From Marinobacter halophilus (lineage in GTDB: Bacteria; Pseudomonadota; Gammaproteobacteria; Pseudomonadales; Oleiphilaceae), in the NCBI RefSeq assembly GCF_003007685.1, contig NZ_PXNN01000017.1, positions 186,001-250,000 of the forward strand: a stretch of 64,000 bases of DNA, read 5' to 3'. Below are positions 1 through 10,426 of this stretch, piece by piece; the first letter of the stretch is position 1, and the number at the start of each line of letters is the position of its first letter. The notes beneath the pieces were generated by a model that saw nothing but the letters and a program-made list of their open reading frames with translations, was not told the origin of the DNA and ran no database searches. Made by a program: the position numbers and the translations under genes.

Positions 1-283
1 TCGCCGAATTCTTCCAACCATTTCGCTTCCAGCCCGCCAGCCACTCGGTGATGCCTTTGCGGACATACTGGGAGTCCGTGTACAGCTCAACCTCACAAGG
101 CCGGGTGAGCGCCCTTAACCCCCGGATAGCCGCCATCAATTCCATGCGGTTATTCGTGGTCTGTTGCTCTCCGCCATGCAACTTCCTGCAAGCGCCGCCA
201 TATCGCATCACCACGCCCCAGCCGCCCCGTCCCGGATTGCCTTTGCAGGCACCATCTGTGTAGATCACTACTTTGTCAGCCAT
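1..283 (-). CDS. rnhA: Ribonuclease HI, 3' end missing (cut by window edge)
   Basis: Degrades the RNA strand of RNA-DNA hybrids. Only the first 94 codons are present, against about 150 in the family. The N-terminus contains [11 protein letters not shown] with Asp10, NNRMEL with Glu48 and YTDSQY with Asp70, which are three of the catalytic carboxylates at the same numbering as E. coli RNase HI. The ATG at 281-283 is preceded by an AGGAG ribosome binding site. It lies 17 bases after the methyltransferase stop, so the two are probably co-transcribed. The order gloB / methyltransferase / rnhA matches E. coli gloB-yafS-rnhA. Confidence 0.95.
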   Translation of the reverse strand, partial: MADKVVIYTDGACKGNPGRGGWGVVMRYGGACRKLHGGEQQTTNNRMELMAAIRGLRALTRPCEVELYTDSQYVRKGITEWLAGWKRNGWKNSA

Positions 284-300
284 CCGTTCTCCTGCTGTTT

Positions 301-1107
301 TCAATGCTTATCAATGTTGTCGGGCGCCTTGTTCGTGCAACCTCTGGAGGCGCCTACTGCACCCGGAAAATGCATGACCTTGGTCTTGCGCCAAGATGCT
401 CTCGTGCGAATTGGCGAATACGTTTTCTTGCGCGCAAGGATACAGTAATAAGCGCCGACCGGGACGAAGTGCCCATTCTGGTTGAGTAACCGATGGTTTC
501 TGGTGGTGTAGCCTTCTGCCCTCTGAACAGGCAGTGTGCAGAAGTGCGTGCATGAACTTTCCAGATGGAAACCTAATAGCCGCAGCCAGTCTTCCATCCG
601 GGACCGCATCAGGAATCGACCGCCCCAGGGGCCTTGCTGATGGCGCGACACCAGGCGCCGGATTCCCCAAAGACTCAACGGATTAAAACCAATCAGGGCA
701 ATTCGCCCCTCCCCGCGAAGCACCCGGGCAGATTCCCGCAACACCTGGTGCGGGTCGGGAGAAAAATCCGCTGCGTGATGCAGGATCACCAGATCCATGC
801 ATTCACCGGGAAATGGCAACTCGTCAGCATCACACACCGCGACGCCGTCTGGCATGTTCGGCTGCCAGCACGGTGAGGTGATGATCTTTTGCACGAAATC
901 CGCGCCACTCGCCAATGGTAGCCGGTGACTGAGCCCCACCTGCAATTGACGGGCCCCGGCCAGCCCTTCAAACGAATGATCCAGAACCCGGCGCTGACTC
1001 GCCAACAAAGACCGCCCCAGCGGGGTTTGAAACCAGCGTTCAAAGCTTTCATGCCGCCGTGAATAGTCAACAGGTACTGAGGCTTTCACCTTATTAACCT
1101 CCATCAT
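301..1107 (-). CDS. Class I SAM-dependent methyltransferase, YafS-like
   Basis: A 268-residue protein with a Methyltransf_11-type fold. An acidic loop and the sequence [19 protein letters not shown] mark the SAM-binding region, and [14 protein letters not shown] follows as the late core strand. The substrate is unknown. It sits between gloB (divergent, 108 bases away) and rnhA (17 bases downstream), the same position as E. coli yafS. The start is one of two adjacent ATG codons at 1102-1107; an AGGGA sequence lies about nine bases upstream. It could be annotated as a BioC-like or UbiE-like enzyme by similarity alone, but nothing here supports biotin or quinone synthesis. Confidence 0.85.
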   Translation of the reverse strand: MMEVNKVKASVPVDYSRRHESFERWFQTPLGRSLLASQRRVLDHSFEGLAGARQLQVGLSHRLPLASGADFVQKIITSPCWQPNMPDGVAVCDADELPFPGECMDLVILHHAADFSPDPHQVLRESARVLRGEGRIALIGFNPLSLWGIRRLVSRHQQGPWGGRFLMRSRMEDWLRLLGFHLESSCTHFCTLPVQRAEGYTTRNHRLLNQNGHFVPVGAYYCILARKKTYSPIRTRASWRKTKVMHFPGAVGASRGCTNKAPDNIDKH

Positions 1108-1153
1108 CTAAATGTTCCCTGAGCCACCGCCAGCTCCTGGCTCCGAACGAACC

Positions 1154-1182
1154 TTGGGATAGACACGGCGTTGCTTTATCAT
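1154..1182 (+). promoter_or_regulatory. Candidate sigma-70 promoter for gloB
   Basis: TTGGGA at 1154-1159 and TATCAT at 1177-1182 are separated by 17 bases, 34 bases before the gloB ATG. It lies in the divergent gap between the methyltransferase gene and gloB. This is a pattern match only. Confidence 0.4.
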
Positions 1183-1215
1183 AACAGGCACATTCATTGA
1201 ACACATGGTGTCATC

Positions 1216-2010
1216 ATGTTCAATATCAGAGCCATTCCCGCGTTTTCCGACAACTACATCTGGTGTCTGGCAGACCAGGAATCCGGAAAAGCACTGATCG
1301 TCGACCCTGGCCAGGCCCAACCCGTTCAGGATCACCTTGAGCAACATCAGTTATCGCTCGACACCATCCTGGTCACCCATCACCACCCCGATCACACCGG
1401 TGGTGTCGCTGCGCTCTTGAAAGCCTTCCCGCAAGCCCGGGTAACCGGTCCTGCCGACTCTCCTTTCAAGGGCGTGACCAATCAGACCCACCCCGGCGAT
1501 GAGGTCGTCTGGCAAGGCCTGACTTTTGAGGTCATGGCTGTGCCCGGCCATACGCTGGATCACGTTGCCTACTACTGCAACACGCCTGTAAACGACCGCC
1601 CGGTACTGTTTTGTGGCGACACATTGTTTGTGTGTGGCTGCGGTCGCCTGTTCGAAGGAAAGCCGGAGCAAATGCGCCAATCGTTGGCGTCGTTGCGCGC
1701 CCTGCCGGATCAGACCGCCGTTTATTGCGCACATGAGTACACCCTCGCCAATTTGCGATTTGCCCGGAGCTGGCTCCCAAACGACGCTGAACTGGCGCGG
1801 TTTGAACAGGACTGCATCGCCAGGCGTGACCGTGGCGAAGCCACCGTACCCTCCACCATTGCTGCAGAAAACGCCCTGAACCCTTTCCTGAGATGGGACG
1901 ATCCCGCCGTGATCGAGGCCGCCAAACGCTACGCGACGGAAATCGGTTTACCCTGCGATTCGGAAAGCTCAGTCTTTGCCGCCATTCGCCATGGTAAGGA
2001 CCACTTCTGA
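1216..2010 (+). CDS. gloB: Hydroxyacylglutathione hydrolase (glyoxalase II)
   Basis: Hydrolyses S-D-lactoylglutathione to lactate and glutathione, the second step of methylglyoxal detoxification. The 264-residue length is typical. It is a metallo-beta-lactamase fold: [10 protein letters not shown] at residues 54-63 supplies His55, His57, Asp59 and His60, and the remaining metal ligands appear as His112 (VPGHT), Asp135 (CGDTLF) and His173 (CAHEYT). This spacing nearly matches characterised glyoxalase II enzymes. It is divergent from the methyltransferase gene and followed by mltD 163 bases downstream, as in E. coli. Confidence 0.97.
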   Translation: MFNIRAIPAFSDNYIWCLADQESGKALIVDPGQAQPVQDHLEQHQLSLDTILVTHHHPDHTGGVAALLKAFPQARVTGPADSPFKGVTNQTHPGDEVVWQGLTFEVMAVPGHTLDHVAYYCNTPVNDRPVLFCGDTLFVCGCGRLFEGKPEQMRQSLASLRALPDQTAVYCAHEYTLANLRFARSWLPNDAELARFEQDCIARRDRGEATVPSTIAAENALNPFLRWDDPAVIEAAKRYATEIGLPCDSESSVFAAIRHGKDHF

Positions 2011-2064
2011 GCGGCAATAGGTGTCTTATTAACATTTCTTGTCACAGCCGTAACATCAGCTGTA

Positions 2065-2094
2065 TTGACCCCCGGAAAAGGGCTCTCATAGAAT
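2065..2094 (+). promoter_or_regulatory. Candidate sigma-70 promoter for mltD
   Basis: TTGACC at 2065-2070 and TAGAAT at 2089-2094 have an 18-base spacer, in the 163-base gap between gloB and mltD and 79 bases before the mltD ATG. No terminator for gloB is obvious in this gap. Confidence 0.45.
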
Positions 2095-2173
2095 CCGATT
2101 CTGATATCGACCGTAAACTGTTAAATGTGCCGGATTTTTAGTCACACTCGGCCCTTACCCGGAAGCTCCCTTT

Positions 2174-3913
2174 ATGTCGGTCAAACGATTGTCTTACGCG
2201 CTGGTTGCCAGCACTTTACTCGCAGGCTGCAGCACCAGCCAGGTCCTGGAAAACTGGCACTCGCCGTCGGCGTGGTTCGGCGATGACCAGAACAATACTG
2301 AACGCAATCCTCTAAATTCTGATGAGGTGGTGGTCGCCCGGGGTGATGAAGATCTGAAAAAATCGGTTGCGGCAGGTAACGGCAAAAAGGCCGGCGAAGC
2401 ACCCCTGGATGACGCCATAGCACCAGAGCTTCGCAAACAGGCTCGGGAAGCTCGTGAAACACTCGACAGCCCTCGCGACGGACAGAACCTGGCAGAATCC
2501 GGCGATGATCTTTGGCACCGGTTAAGAGCCGGCTTCGAGTTGGATCATTCGGTCAGCAACGCAAGGGTGCAAGCCCAGCTCGACTGGTATGCCCGTAATC
2601 CCCGCTACATAGACCGAGTGGTGGAGCGGGGCTCGCGTTACCTCCACTATATTCTTGAAGAAACGGAAAAGCGCGGTCTGCCCAACGAATTGGCTCTGCT
2701 GCCCATCGTTGAAAGCGCCTTTGATCCATTTGCCTATTCCCATGGCCGCGCCGCCGGCTTATGGCAGTTCATTCCCTCAACTGGCAAATATTTCGGTCTG
2801 ACCCAAAGCTGGTGGCACGATGATCGCCGAGACGTAATCGCTGCAACCGATGCAGCCCTGACCTACCTCGACCGCCTCGCCAACCGTTTTGATGGTGATT
2901 ACACCTTGGCACTGGCTGCTTACAACGCCGGCGGCGGCACCGTGTCCAGTTCCATGCGCCGGAACCGCAACGCCGGGAAGCCAACCGATTTCTGGTCACT
3001 CAGCCTGCCTACAGAAACCCGGCACTACGTGCCCAAACTGATTGCACTGGCGAAAATTTTCGACGACCCAGACGCTTATGGCATTGAGCTTCCAGCATTG
3101 AAAAACGAACCGTTCTTTGCGGTGGTCGACACCGGGTCCCAGCTCGACCTGGCTCAAGCCGCAGCGTTGGCCGACATCGAGATCAATGACATTTATCTGC
3201 TGAATCCTTCCTACAACCGATGGGCCACCAACCCGGATGGCCCGCACCGTTTATTGGTTCCGATCGAGAAAGCTGACGCTTTCCGCACGGCACTGGCGGA
3301 TTTCCCTGCCGATCAACGAGTGTCCTGGCAAAATTACCGGGTACAGGGTGGCGATAGCCTGAACACTATTGCCCGTAAATTCTCCACCACCCCGTCGGTA
3401 ATTCAGCAGGTCAACAAACTCAACACGGATCTGATCCGGATCGGGCAACAGTTATTGATCCCGTCAGCGACCAAAGGCTCGAATGCGTATGCGCTGAGCC
3501 AGTCCCAACGGCTGCAACGCACTCAGGAGCGGAAGCGCGACGGCAACAAGGTCGACTACACCGTTCGCCGGGGAGACACCTTCTGGGACATCGCCCGTGA
3601 ACACCGAGTGTCTGTGCGCGAAGTCGCCGGCTGGAACGGCATGGCGCCGGGCGATCCACTGATTCCCGGCAAACAACTGGTAATCTGGTCCAAAACCGCC
3701 CAGCCCACCATGGTGGCGAGCAATCAACGTAATAACGCGATGGTGCGCAAAGTGGGTTACCGCGTTCGCCAGGGCGACTCACTGTCTGCCATTGCCAACC
3801 GGTTTGCAGTGAATGTGCGGGACATCGCATCATGGAACGATCTTAATACCAGCCGTTATCTGCAACCCGGCCAAAGTCTGGTACTCTACGTGGACATAAG
3901 AAACAGCCCATAA
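2174..3913 (+). CDS. mltD: Membrane-bound lytic murein transglycosylase D
   Basis: Cleaves peptidoglycan glycan strands to 1,6-anhydro products at the outer membrane. The N-terminus is a lipoprotein signal with lipobox LLAGC, so the mature protein should begin at Cys19. The SLT domain includes LPIVESAFDPFAYSHG with catalytic Glu180, then GLWQFIPSTGKYFGL. Three LysM peptidoglycan-binding modules follow at about 388-431, 461-504 and 530-575, each beginning Y-x-V-x-x-G-D. The 579-residue length includes one LysM more than the two usual in E. coli MltD. The yejA-like gene starts 12 bases after its stop, so the two may share a transcript. Confidence 0.95.
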   Translation: MSVKRLSYALVASTLLAGCSTSQVLENWHSPSAWFGDDQNNTERNPLNSDEVVVARGDEDLKKSVAAGNGKKAGEAPLDDAIAPELRKQAREARETLDSPRDGQNLAESGDDLWHRLRAGFELDHSVSNARVQAQLDWYARNPRYIDRVVERGSRYLHYILEETEKRGLPNELALLPIVESAFDPFAYSHGRAAGLWQFIPSTGKYFGLTQSWWHDDRRDVIAATDAALTYLDRLANRFDGDYTLALAAYNAGGGTVSSSMRRNRNAGKPTDFWSLSLPTETRHYVPKLIALAKIFDDPDAYGIELPALKNEPFFAVVDTGSQLDLAQAAALADIEINDIYLLNPSYNRWATNPDGPHRLLVPIEKADAFRTALADFPADQRVSWQNYRVQGGDSLNTIARKFSTTPSVIQQVNKLNTDLIRIGQQLLIPSATKGSNAYALSQSQRLQRTQERKRDGNKVDYTVRRGDTFWDIAREHRVSVREVAGWNGMAPGDPLIPGKQLVIWSKTAQPTMVASNQRNNAMVRKVGYRVRQGDSLSAIANRFAVNVRDIASWNDLNTSRYLQPGQSLVLYVDIRNSP

Positions 3914-3925
3914 CGTGCGAGAACC

Positions 3926-5758
3926 ATGACAAAAACACGGAAAGCACCGCGCCTGGCTCTGTCTGGACTGATTACGTCCCTGGCCTTGCTGGCTACCCCA
4001 TTGAGTGTTGCAGACGATCACCAGAGCGACGGGCTCCAGCCCGTCCATGGGATCGCCATGCACGGCGAGCTGAAATACCCTCAGAATTTCAGCCATTTCG
4101 ATTACGTCAACCCGGAGGCTCCCAAGGGAGGCACGTTAAAGCTATCGGTGGTTTCCAACGGCTTTGACAGCTTCAACCCCTTCGTGATCCGGGGCGTCGC
4201 AGCTGCGGGTGTCAGTGCCTATGTCTACGACACGCTGATGGAATCTTCCGCTGATGAGCCTTTCTCAGAGTACGGGCTGATCGCTGAAAGCGCCGAAATT
4301 CCGGATGACCGGCGCTCGGTGATTTTCAATCTTCGGAAACAGGCGCAGTTTCAGGACGGCACCCCGATTACCGCCGAAGACGTAGAGTTTTCCTACCGTA
4401 TTCTGACTACCGAAGGCCACCCGTTTTACCGTAATTACTACGCAGACATCAGTAACGTCACCATTGAGAACAGCCACCGAATCCGCTTCGATTTCGGCGA
4501 CACCGACAATCGCGAACTGCCGCTGATTCTCGGGCAGATGCCGATCCTTCCGGCTCACTACTGGCAGGACAAAGAGTTTGACCGCAGCGGTCTGGACACC
4601 CCGGTCGGCAGCGGCCCTTATCGAATCGCCGACTATGACGCCGGCCGCTCGGTCAACTATGAACGCGTTGCCGATTACTGGGCAAAAGACCTTCCCGTTC
4701 GCAAAGGCCGCTTCAACTTCGACCGCATCCAGTACGAGTACTACAACGACGACACCGTGGCGCTGGAAGCCTTCAAAGCGGGAAATTTCGATTTCCGCCA
4801 GGAAACCTCTGCCAAGAACTGGGCAACGGCCTACACCGGTCGACGCTTCGAAGACGGAAGCATTGAGCGTGAGGCCATCGCACATCAACGCCCGAGTGGA
4901 ATGCAGGGTTTTGTGTTCAATACCCGCAAGGCCGTCTTCAGTGATCCCAAGGTTCGGCAAGCCCTGGCCTATGGTTTTGATTTCCAGTGGGCCAACCGCA
5001 ACCTGTTCTTCGATCAGTACACCCGGACCAACAGTTACTTTGAGAACAGCGAGCTGGCATCGTCTGGCTTGCCTCAAGGCGCCGAACTGAAAATCCTTGA
5101 GCCTTTCAGGAACCAGCTCGATCCAGACGTTTTCACCACCGAATACGCACCCCCCGACACCGCGGGCGAACGCACCATGCGCGACAACCTTCGTGACGCC
5201 ATGGCGCTGCTCAAAGCTGCCGGCTACAGCATCCGCAACGGCAAAATGGTGAATGACGAGACCGGTGCGCCACTCGCTTTTGAAGTTCTGCTGTTTCAGA
5301 AAAGTTTTGAACGGGTAGTCCTGCCCTTCGCCAGAAACCTTGAGCGCCTGGGCATTGATGTCACCGTTCGTCTTGTTGACAGTAATCAGTATATCCAGCG
5401 TGTACGCAGTTTCGATTTCGACATGATCACTCAGGTGCTGCCGCAGTCTGATTCACCCGGCAATGAGCAACGCGAATACTGGCATTCCAGCACCGCAGAG
5501 ATTGCCGGCTCCAGGAACTTTATGGGGGTTCGCCATCCGGTGGTGGATCAATTAGTGGAGATGGTGATTCAAGCGCCGGATCGGGACCAACTGGTGCACC
5601 GGGTTCGGGCACTGGATCGGGTGCTGCTGCACAACCATTACGTGATCCCACACTGGCACCTGACCAAAGACCGGGTTGCCTATTGGAACCATCTGCAGCG
5701 ACCGGAGGTCACACCGAAGAATGGCATCGACCTCAATAACTGGTGGGTCAAACCCTGA
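3926..5758 (+). CDS. yejA: Periplasmic oligopeptide-binding protein of a Yej-type ABC importer
   Basis: Family 5 extracellular solute-binding protein of 610 residues. A signal peptide ends near residue 29 (LLATPLSVA). The mature start HGIAMHGELKYPQNFSHFDY, then NPEAPKGGTLKL, is characteristic of YejA. In E. coli the YejABEF system imports peptides and microcin C. It is the first gene of yejA-yejB-yejE-yejF: 47 bases separate it from yejB, and the later genes are almost contiguous. The substrate range here is inferred from the family. Confidence 0.92.
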   Translation: MTKTRKAPRLALSGLITSLALLATPLSVADDHQSDGLQPVHGIAMHGELKYPQNFSHFDYVNPEAPKGGTLKLSVVSNGFDSFNPFVIRGVAAAGVSAYVYDTLMESSADEPFSEYGLIAESAEIPDDRRSVIFNLRKQAQFQDGTPITAEDVEFSYRILTTEGHPFYRNYYADISNVTIENSHRIRFDFGDTDNRELPLILGQMPILPAHYWQDKEFDRSGLDTPVGSGPYRIADYDAGRSVNYERVADYWAKDLPVRKGRFNFDRIQYEYYNDDTVALEAFKAGNFDFRQETSAKNWATAYTGRRFEDGSIEREAIAHQRPSGMQGFVFNTRKAVFSDPKVRQALAYGFDFQWANRNLFFDQYTRTNSYFENSELASSGLPQGAELKILEPFRNQLDPDVFTTEYAPPDTAGERTMRDNLRDAMALLKAAGYSIRNGKMVNDETGAPLAFEVLLFQKSFERVVLPFARNLERLGIDVTVRLVDSNQYIQRVRSFDFDMITQVLPQSDSPGNEQREYWHSSTAEIAGSRNFMGVRHPVVDQLVEMVIQAPDRDQLVHRVRALDRVLLHNHYVIPHWHLTKDRVAYWNHLQRPEVTPKNGIDLNNWWVKP

Positions 5759-5805
5759 TCAGTCGATCTAACCCCAACGCTGTCATGAAAGGACTCTTCC
5801 GGTAA

Positions 5806-6891
5806 ATGGGCATCTACATTCTCAGGCGGCTTGCACTGATCATCCCCACGCTGGTGGGGATCATGTTGCTCAACTTCGTAATTGTTCAGGCGGCACCCGG
5901 TGGGCCAGTTGAGCAGTTTATCGCCCAAATGGAAGGCCATGGCAGCAGTGCCCTGGCCCGGGCCGGTGGCGGCGATATGGGTGGCGAAGTGGTTACCAGT
6001 TCCGGTGATAGCCGGGGTTCCCGCGGTTTACCGCCGGAACTGCTGAAAGAAATCGAGGTGATGTACGGCTTCGACAAACCCGCCCATGAACGCTTCCTGA
6101 AAATGCTCAAGGACTACGCCACCTTTGACTTTGGTGAGTCGTTCTTCCGTGACCGCACGGTGGTTGAGCTGATCATCGACAAGATGCCGGTATCCATCTC
6201 GCTCGGGCTCTGGTCTACCCTGATCATCTACCTGATTTCGATTCCGCTGGGGATCCGCAAAGGCATCAGTGACGGCTCCCGGTTTGATGTCTGGACCAGT
6301 TCCGCCATTGTCGTGGGTTATGCGATTCCCGGGTTTCTGTTTGCGATCCTGCTGATCGTATTGTTCGCGGGGGGAAGCTATTTTGACTGGTTTCCGCTGC
6401 GAGGCCTGACTTCACCGAATTTCGACGAGATGACCTGGCTTCAGAAGATTGGCGATTATTTCTGGCACCTGGCTCTGCCGGTGACCGCCAACGTGATCGG
6501 TGGTTTTGCCACGCTGACCCTGCTCACCAAGAACTCGTTTCTGGACGAAATCGGCAAACAGTACGTCGTGACCGCAAGGGCCAAAGGCCTTGAAGAAAAG
6601 CAGGTGCTCTACGGCCACGTCTTCCGAAATGCCATGCTGATCGTGATCGCCAGTATGCCCGGCGTGCTGGTGTCGCTGTTCTTTACCGGGTCTCTGTTGA
6701 TCGAGGTTATTTTCTCGCTGGACGGGCTGGGACTGCTGGGATTTGAAGCCGCGCTCAACCGTGATTACCCGGTGATCTTCGGCACTCTCTTTATTTTTAC
6801 CCTGATGGGGCTGGTGCTGAAGCTGGTTAGCGACATCACCTATGTGCTGGTGGATCCCCGCATCGATTTTGAAAGCCGGGAGGGCGCGTAA
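5806..6891 (+). CDS. yejB: ABC importer permease YejB
   Basis: Inner-membrane permease of 361 residues, binding-protein-dependent transport type. The N-terminus [19 protein letters not shown] is the usual first helix of DppB/OppB-like permeases. The EAA-type loop is seen at [20 protein letters not shown], where it contacts the ATPase. A glycine- and serine-rich periplasmic insert near residues 45-75 lies between helix 1 and the core. The yejE GTG follows after two bases. Confidence 0.93.
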   Translation: MGIYILRRLALIIPTLVGIMLLNFVIVQAAPGGPVEQFIAQMEGHGSSALARAGGGDMGGEVVTSSGDSRGSRGLPPELLKEIEVMYGFDKPAHERFLKMLKDYATFDFGESFFRDRTVVELIIDKMPVSISLGLWSTLIIYLISIPLGIRKGISDGSRFDVWTSSAIVVGYAIPGFLFAILLIVLFAGGSYFDWFPLRGLTSPNFDEMTWLQKIGDYFWHLALPVTANVIGGFATLTLLTKNSFLDEIGKQYVVTARAKGLEEKQVLYGHVFRNAMLIVIASMPGVLVSLFFTGSLLIEVIFSLDGLGLLGFEAALNRDYPVIFGTLFIFTLMGLVLKLVSDITYVLVDPRIDFESREGA

Positions 6892-6893
6892 TC

Positions 6894-7916
6894 GTGGCCC
6901 GGTTGACTCCTATCCAGCGCCGTCGCCTCCGGAACTTTCGCAACAACCGTCGCGGCTTCTGGTCGCTCTGGCTGTTCCTTGCCCTGTTCGGTTTGTCTCT
7001 GGTGGCCGAGCTTATCTCTAACGACAAACCTCTGGTGGTGTCCTATCAGGGGGATCTCTACTTCCCGGTAGTGCAGACGGTGCCGGAGGAAACCTTCGGC
7101 GGTTTTCTGCCGACCGAGGCGAACTATCGTGATCACTTTATTCGCGATGAAATCACCGCCAATGGCTGGGCGATCTGGCCGCCCATCCGATTCAGCTATG
7201 ACACCATTAATTATGAGCTGGAGGTACCCTCACCGGCCCCGCCAAGTTCAGAAAACTGGCTGGGCACGGACGATCAGGGCCGCGACGTCGCCGCCCGGGT
7301 GATTTACGGTTTTCGTATTTCGGTGGTGTTCGGTCTGACGCTCACTATAGCGAGCTGCATCGTCGGCGTGATCATTGGCGCGATTCAGGGCTTCTATGGT
7401 GGCAAGATCGATCTGTTCGGACAACGCTTCATCGAGATCTGGTCGGGATTGCCGATGCTGTACCTGCTGATCATTCTGTCAGCACTGGTGCAGCCAAACT
7501 TCTGGTGGTTGCTGGGCATTATGCTGCTGTTCAGCTGGATGGGGCTGGTCGACGTGGTGCGCGCCGAGTTTCTGCGGGCCCGCAATTTTGAATATGTCAA
7601 AGCCGCCAGAGCCCTGGGGCTGGATAACCGGCACATCATGTTCCGGCACATTTTGCCAAACGCCATGGTTGCCACCCTTACCTTTCTGCCCTTTATTCTG
7701 ACAGGCGCCATTACCGGGCTGACCTCACTGGATTTTCTCGGCTTCGGCCTGCCGTCCGGATCACCGTCGTTGGGCGAACTGATTGCCCAGGGCAAGTCCA
7801 ACCTGCACGCGCCCTGGCTCGGTATTTCCGCGTTTGTTTCGCTGTCGGTGATGCTGACCTTGCTGGTGTTTGTCGGCGAAGCCGTGCGCGATGCCTTTGA
7901 CCCGAGAAAGAACTAA
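6894..7916 (+). CDS. yejE: ABC importer permease YejE
   Basis: Second permease subunit, 340 residues. It starts with GTG at 6894, two bases after the yejB TAA. The N-terminal RRRLRNFRNNRRGFWSLWLF is the basic OppC-type leader before the first helix. The EAA loop is at YVKAARALGLDNRHIMFRHI, followed by LPNAM. A periplasmic stretch of about 110 residues separates helix 1 from the core, usual for YejE. One base lies between its stop and the yejF ATG. Confidence 0.93.
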   Translation: MARLTPIQRRRLRNFRNNRRGFWSLWLFLALFGLSLVAELISNDKPLVVSYQGDLYFPVVQTVPEETFGGFLPTEANYRDHFIRDEITANGWAIWPPIRFSYDTINYELEVPSPAPPSSENWLGTDDQGRDVAARVIYGFRISVVFGLTLTIASCIVGVIIGAIQGFYGGKIDLFGQRFIEIWSGLPMLYLLIILSALVQPNFWWLLGIMLLFSWMGLVDVVRAEFLRARNFEYVKAARALGLDNRHIMFRHILPNAMVATLTFLPFILTGAITGLTSLDFLGFGLPSGSPSLGELIAQGKSNLHAPWLGISAFVSLSVMLTLLVFVGEAVRDAFDPRKN

Positions 7917-7917
7917 C

Positions 7918-9516
7918 ATGAGTGAACTTCTGAACATCTCGGAGCTGTCCATTTGTTTTGATCATGGCCCACGAGTGGTAGACAAACTTTCACTCCAGAT
8001 CGGAGCCGGTGAAACCCTGGCCCTGGTCGGTGAAAGCGGTTCCGGCAAATCAATTTCTGCGCTGTCTGTCCTGCAGCTGCTGGATGCGCGCCATGCGAGC
8101 TACCCTTCCGGTCAGATCCTGTACCGGGGTGAAAACCTGTTAACCGTCTCAGACAAGAGACTGCGCCAGATCCGTGGACGGGAAATCAGCATGATTTTCC
8201 AGGAGCCCATGACGTCTCTCAACCCGCTGCATACGGTAGAGAAGCAGGTCACTGAAACTCTGGAACTGCACATGGGTATGCGCGGACCACAGGCCCGAAA
8301 GCGCTGTCTCGAGTTATTGGAGCTGGTCGGCATACCCGATCCGGAACGTCGGCTGAAAAGCTATCCCCACCAGCTTTCCGGCGGGCAGAAACAGCGCGTG
8401 ATGATCGCCATGGCCCTTGCCAACGAGCCCGAATTACTGATTGCCGATGAGCCGACCACCGCACTCGATGTCACCGTTCAGAAGCAGGTTCTCGAACTGC
8501 TCAAATCGCTGCAGAAGAAGCTCGGCATGGCGATTCTTCTGATTACTCACGACCTCAGCATCGTACGTCGCTATGCCGACCGGGTGGTGGTAATGGAGCA
8601 TGGCAAACAGGTTGAGGAGGCTCAGACCGAGCGCCTGTTTACCAACCCGGAGCATCCCTACACCCGCAAATTGATTGACGCAGAGCCACCGGATCACCCG
8701 AATCCGCTGGCAGGAATCACCGACACGCTGATGGAGGTGGACAACCTTAACGTCCGTTTCACCATCCGCAAGAATCTGCTGGGCAGGGTTACCGAGAGCT
8801 TCCATGCCGTTCAGAATGTCGGTTTTCAGCTTCAGGCCGGAGAAACCCTTGGCATTGTTGGTGAGAGCGGCAGCGGCAAAACTACCATTGGCCACGCGCT
8901 GCTGAAACTGACGGCCAGTACCGGCACCATTCGTTTAACAGGTACCGATCTCGGCCCTCTATCCCAAAAGCAGTTCCGACCCTGGCGCAAACGGATTCAG
9001 ATCGTATTTCAGGATCCGTTTGGCAGCCTGAGCCCGCGCATGTCGGTTGAAGAAATTGTCCGTGAGGGGCTGGAGATCCACGATAACGGGCGCGCCGAGC
9101 AGCATGAGGCCATGGTGATTCGGGCGCTGACGGATGTTGGCCTTGACCCTGACGCCCGCCACCGGTACCCCCACGAATTTTCCGGCGGACAGCGGCAGCG
9201 CATTGCCATTGCCCGTGCGCTTGTTCTGCAACCCGAATTGATTATTCTTGATGAACCAACGTCCGCCCTGGACCGCACAGTCCAGAAGCAAGTGATTGAG
9301 CTTTTACGGGAAATCCAGGCCCGATATAAGCTAAGCTACATTTTTATCAGTCATGATCTCGCGGTTGTTCGGGCACTCAGCCATAAGCTGCTGGTGCTCA
9401 GAGACGGCAAGATTGTGGAGTATGGTGCCGCCGAGGCCATCTTCCGGGATCCGCAACAGGACTACACCCGGGAGTTGCTGAACGCAGCATTCTTTTACCA
9501 GACTACGACCAATTGA
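7918..9516 (+). CDS. yejF: ABC importer ATP-binding protein with two nucleotide-binding domains, YejF
   Basis: A fused double ATPase of 532 residues that energises YejB/YejE. Domain 1 has Walker A GESGSGKS at 38-45 and the signature LSGGQKQR with [10 protein letters not shown]. Domain 2 has Walker A GESGSGKT near 316 and the signature FSGGQRQR with [10 protein letters not shown]. Both are complete, so both sites look active. A longer reading frame opens 48 bases upstream inside yejE, but the ATG at 7918 directly follows the yejE stop, has a purine-rich site before it and begins [10 protein letters not shown], as expected for the family. Confidence 0.95.
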   Translation: MSELLNISELSICFDHGPRVVDKLSLQIGAGETLALVGESGSGKSISALSVLQLLDARHASYPSGQILYRGENLLTVSDKRLRQIRGREISMIFQEPMTSLNPLHTVEKQVTETLELHMGMRGPQARKRCLELLELVGIPDPERRLKSYPHQLSGGQKQRVMIAMALANEPELLIADEPTTALDVTVQKQVLELLKSLQKKLGMAILLITHDLSIVRRYADRVVVMEHGKQVEEAQTERLFTNPEHPYTRKLIDAEPPDHPNPLAGITDTLMEVDNLNVRFTIRKNLLGRVTESFHAVQNVGFQLQAGETLGIVGESGSGKTTIGHALLKLTASTGTIRLTGTDLGPLSQKQFRPWRKRIQIVFQDPFGSLSPRMSVEEIVREGLEIHDNGRAEQHEAMVIRALTDVGLDPDARHRYPHEFSGGQRQRIAIARALVLQPELIILDEPTSALDRTVQKQVIELLREIQARYKLSYIFISHDLAVVRALSHKLLVLRDGKIVEYGAAEAIFRDPQQDYTRELLNAAFFYQTTTN

Positions 9517-9584
9517 GTGTTACCCCGGCGGGAATATGTCGGGGATAATGCGTCAAAACCAAGGAACACAGGGAGCAGATACCC

Positions 9585-10370
9585 ATGGGAATTCTCAGTG
9601 GCAAGAAAGCACTGATTGTTGGCGTTGCCAGCAAACATTCCATCGCCTACGGCATTGCCGAGGCTTTCGCCCGTGAAGGTGCCGAACTGGCCTTCACCTA
9701 CCAGAACGAGAAGCTGCAATCCCGCGTGGTCAAGTTCGCGGACCAGTGGGGCAGCCAGCTGACGTTCCCGTGCGATGTCGCCAGTGACGAGGAAATCGAA
9801 AACGTCTTCACGGAGCTCAACAAGCACTGGGATCACATTGACATCATCATTCACGCGGTTGGCTTTGCGCCGGCCCATGAGCTCGATGGCAACTTTGTCG
9901 ACGTCACCAGCCGGGACGGTTTCCGCATTGCCCACGACATCAGCTCTTACAGCTTTGTTGCCCTGGCCAAGGGTGCCCGCTCCATGATGCACGAAGGCAG
10001 CAGTCTGCTCACACTGAGCTATCTGGGCGCTGAAAAGGTATTGCAGAACTACAACGTAATGGGGCTGGCCAAGGCCTCTCTGGAAGCCAACGTTCGCTAC
10101 ATGGCTGCAGCCCTGGGTAAAGAAGGTATCCGGGTAAATGGCATTTCTGCCGGCCCGATCAAGACTCTCGCGGCATCTGGCATCAAAAGCTTCCGCCGTA
10201 TGCTGGCCGAGAACGCCAAGCGGGCCCCTCTGCGTCGCAATGTCACCACCGGTGAGGTCGGCAACGCAGCCGCGTTCCTGTCTTCAGATATGGCTTCCGG
10301 CATCACCGGCGAAATTCTGTACGTTGACGGCGGTTTCAACATCACCGGCATGGGTGAGCTGGAAGACTGA
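9585..10370 (+). CDS. fabI: Enoyl-[acyl-carrier-protein] reductase (NADH)
   Basis: Reduces the enoyl-ACP double bond in the last step of each fatty acid elongation cycle. It is an atypical short-chain dehydrogenase of 261 residues beginning [20 protein letters not shown]. The catalytic pair is Tyr156 and Lys163 in [11 protein letters not shown], the same numbering as E. coli FabI. It lies 68 bases after yejF on the same strand and ends at a strong bidirectional terminator. A GGGAG site precedes the ATG. Confidence 0.97.
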   Translation: MGILSGKKALIVGVASKHSIAYGIAEAFAREGAELAFTYQNEKLQSRVVKFADQWGSQLTFPCDVASDEEIENVFTELNKHWDHIDIIIHAVGFAPAHELDGNFVDVTSRDGFRIAHDISSYSFVALAKGARSMMHEGSSLLTLSYLGAEKVLQNYNVMGLAKASLEANVRYMAAALGKEGIRVNGISAGPIKTLAASGIKSFRRMLAENAKRAPLRRNVTTGEVGNAAAFLSSDMASGITGEILYVDGGFNITGMGELED

Positions 10371-10393
10371 CCAGATTCTGGATGCCCGTTGTC

Positions 10394-10424
10394 ACAAAGA
10401 GCCGGCCTTGCGCCGGTTCTTTGT
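10394..10424. terminator. Bidirectional terminator between fabI and the PilZ gene
   Basis: ACAAAGAGCCGGC (10394-10406) pairs with GCCGGTTCTTTGT (10412-10424) around a five-base loop, with one G-T pair. A-rich and T-rich flanks within the stem serve both convergent genes. Confidence 0.8.
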
Positions 10425-10426
10425 CT

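Noticed and set aside
9521..9547. Inverted repeat TACCCCG / CGGGGATA between yejF and fabI
   Set aside because: The stem is short and has no T-run; it may only mark the fabI leader, so it is not listed as a terminator.
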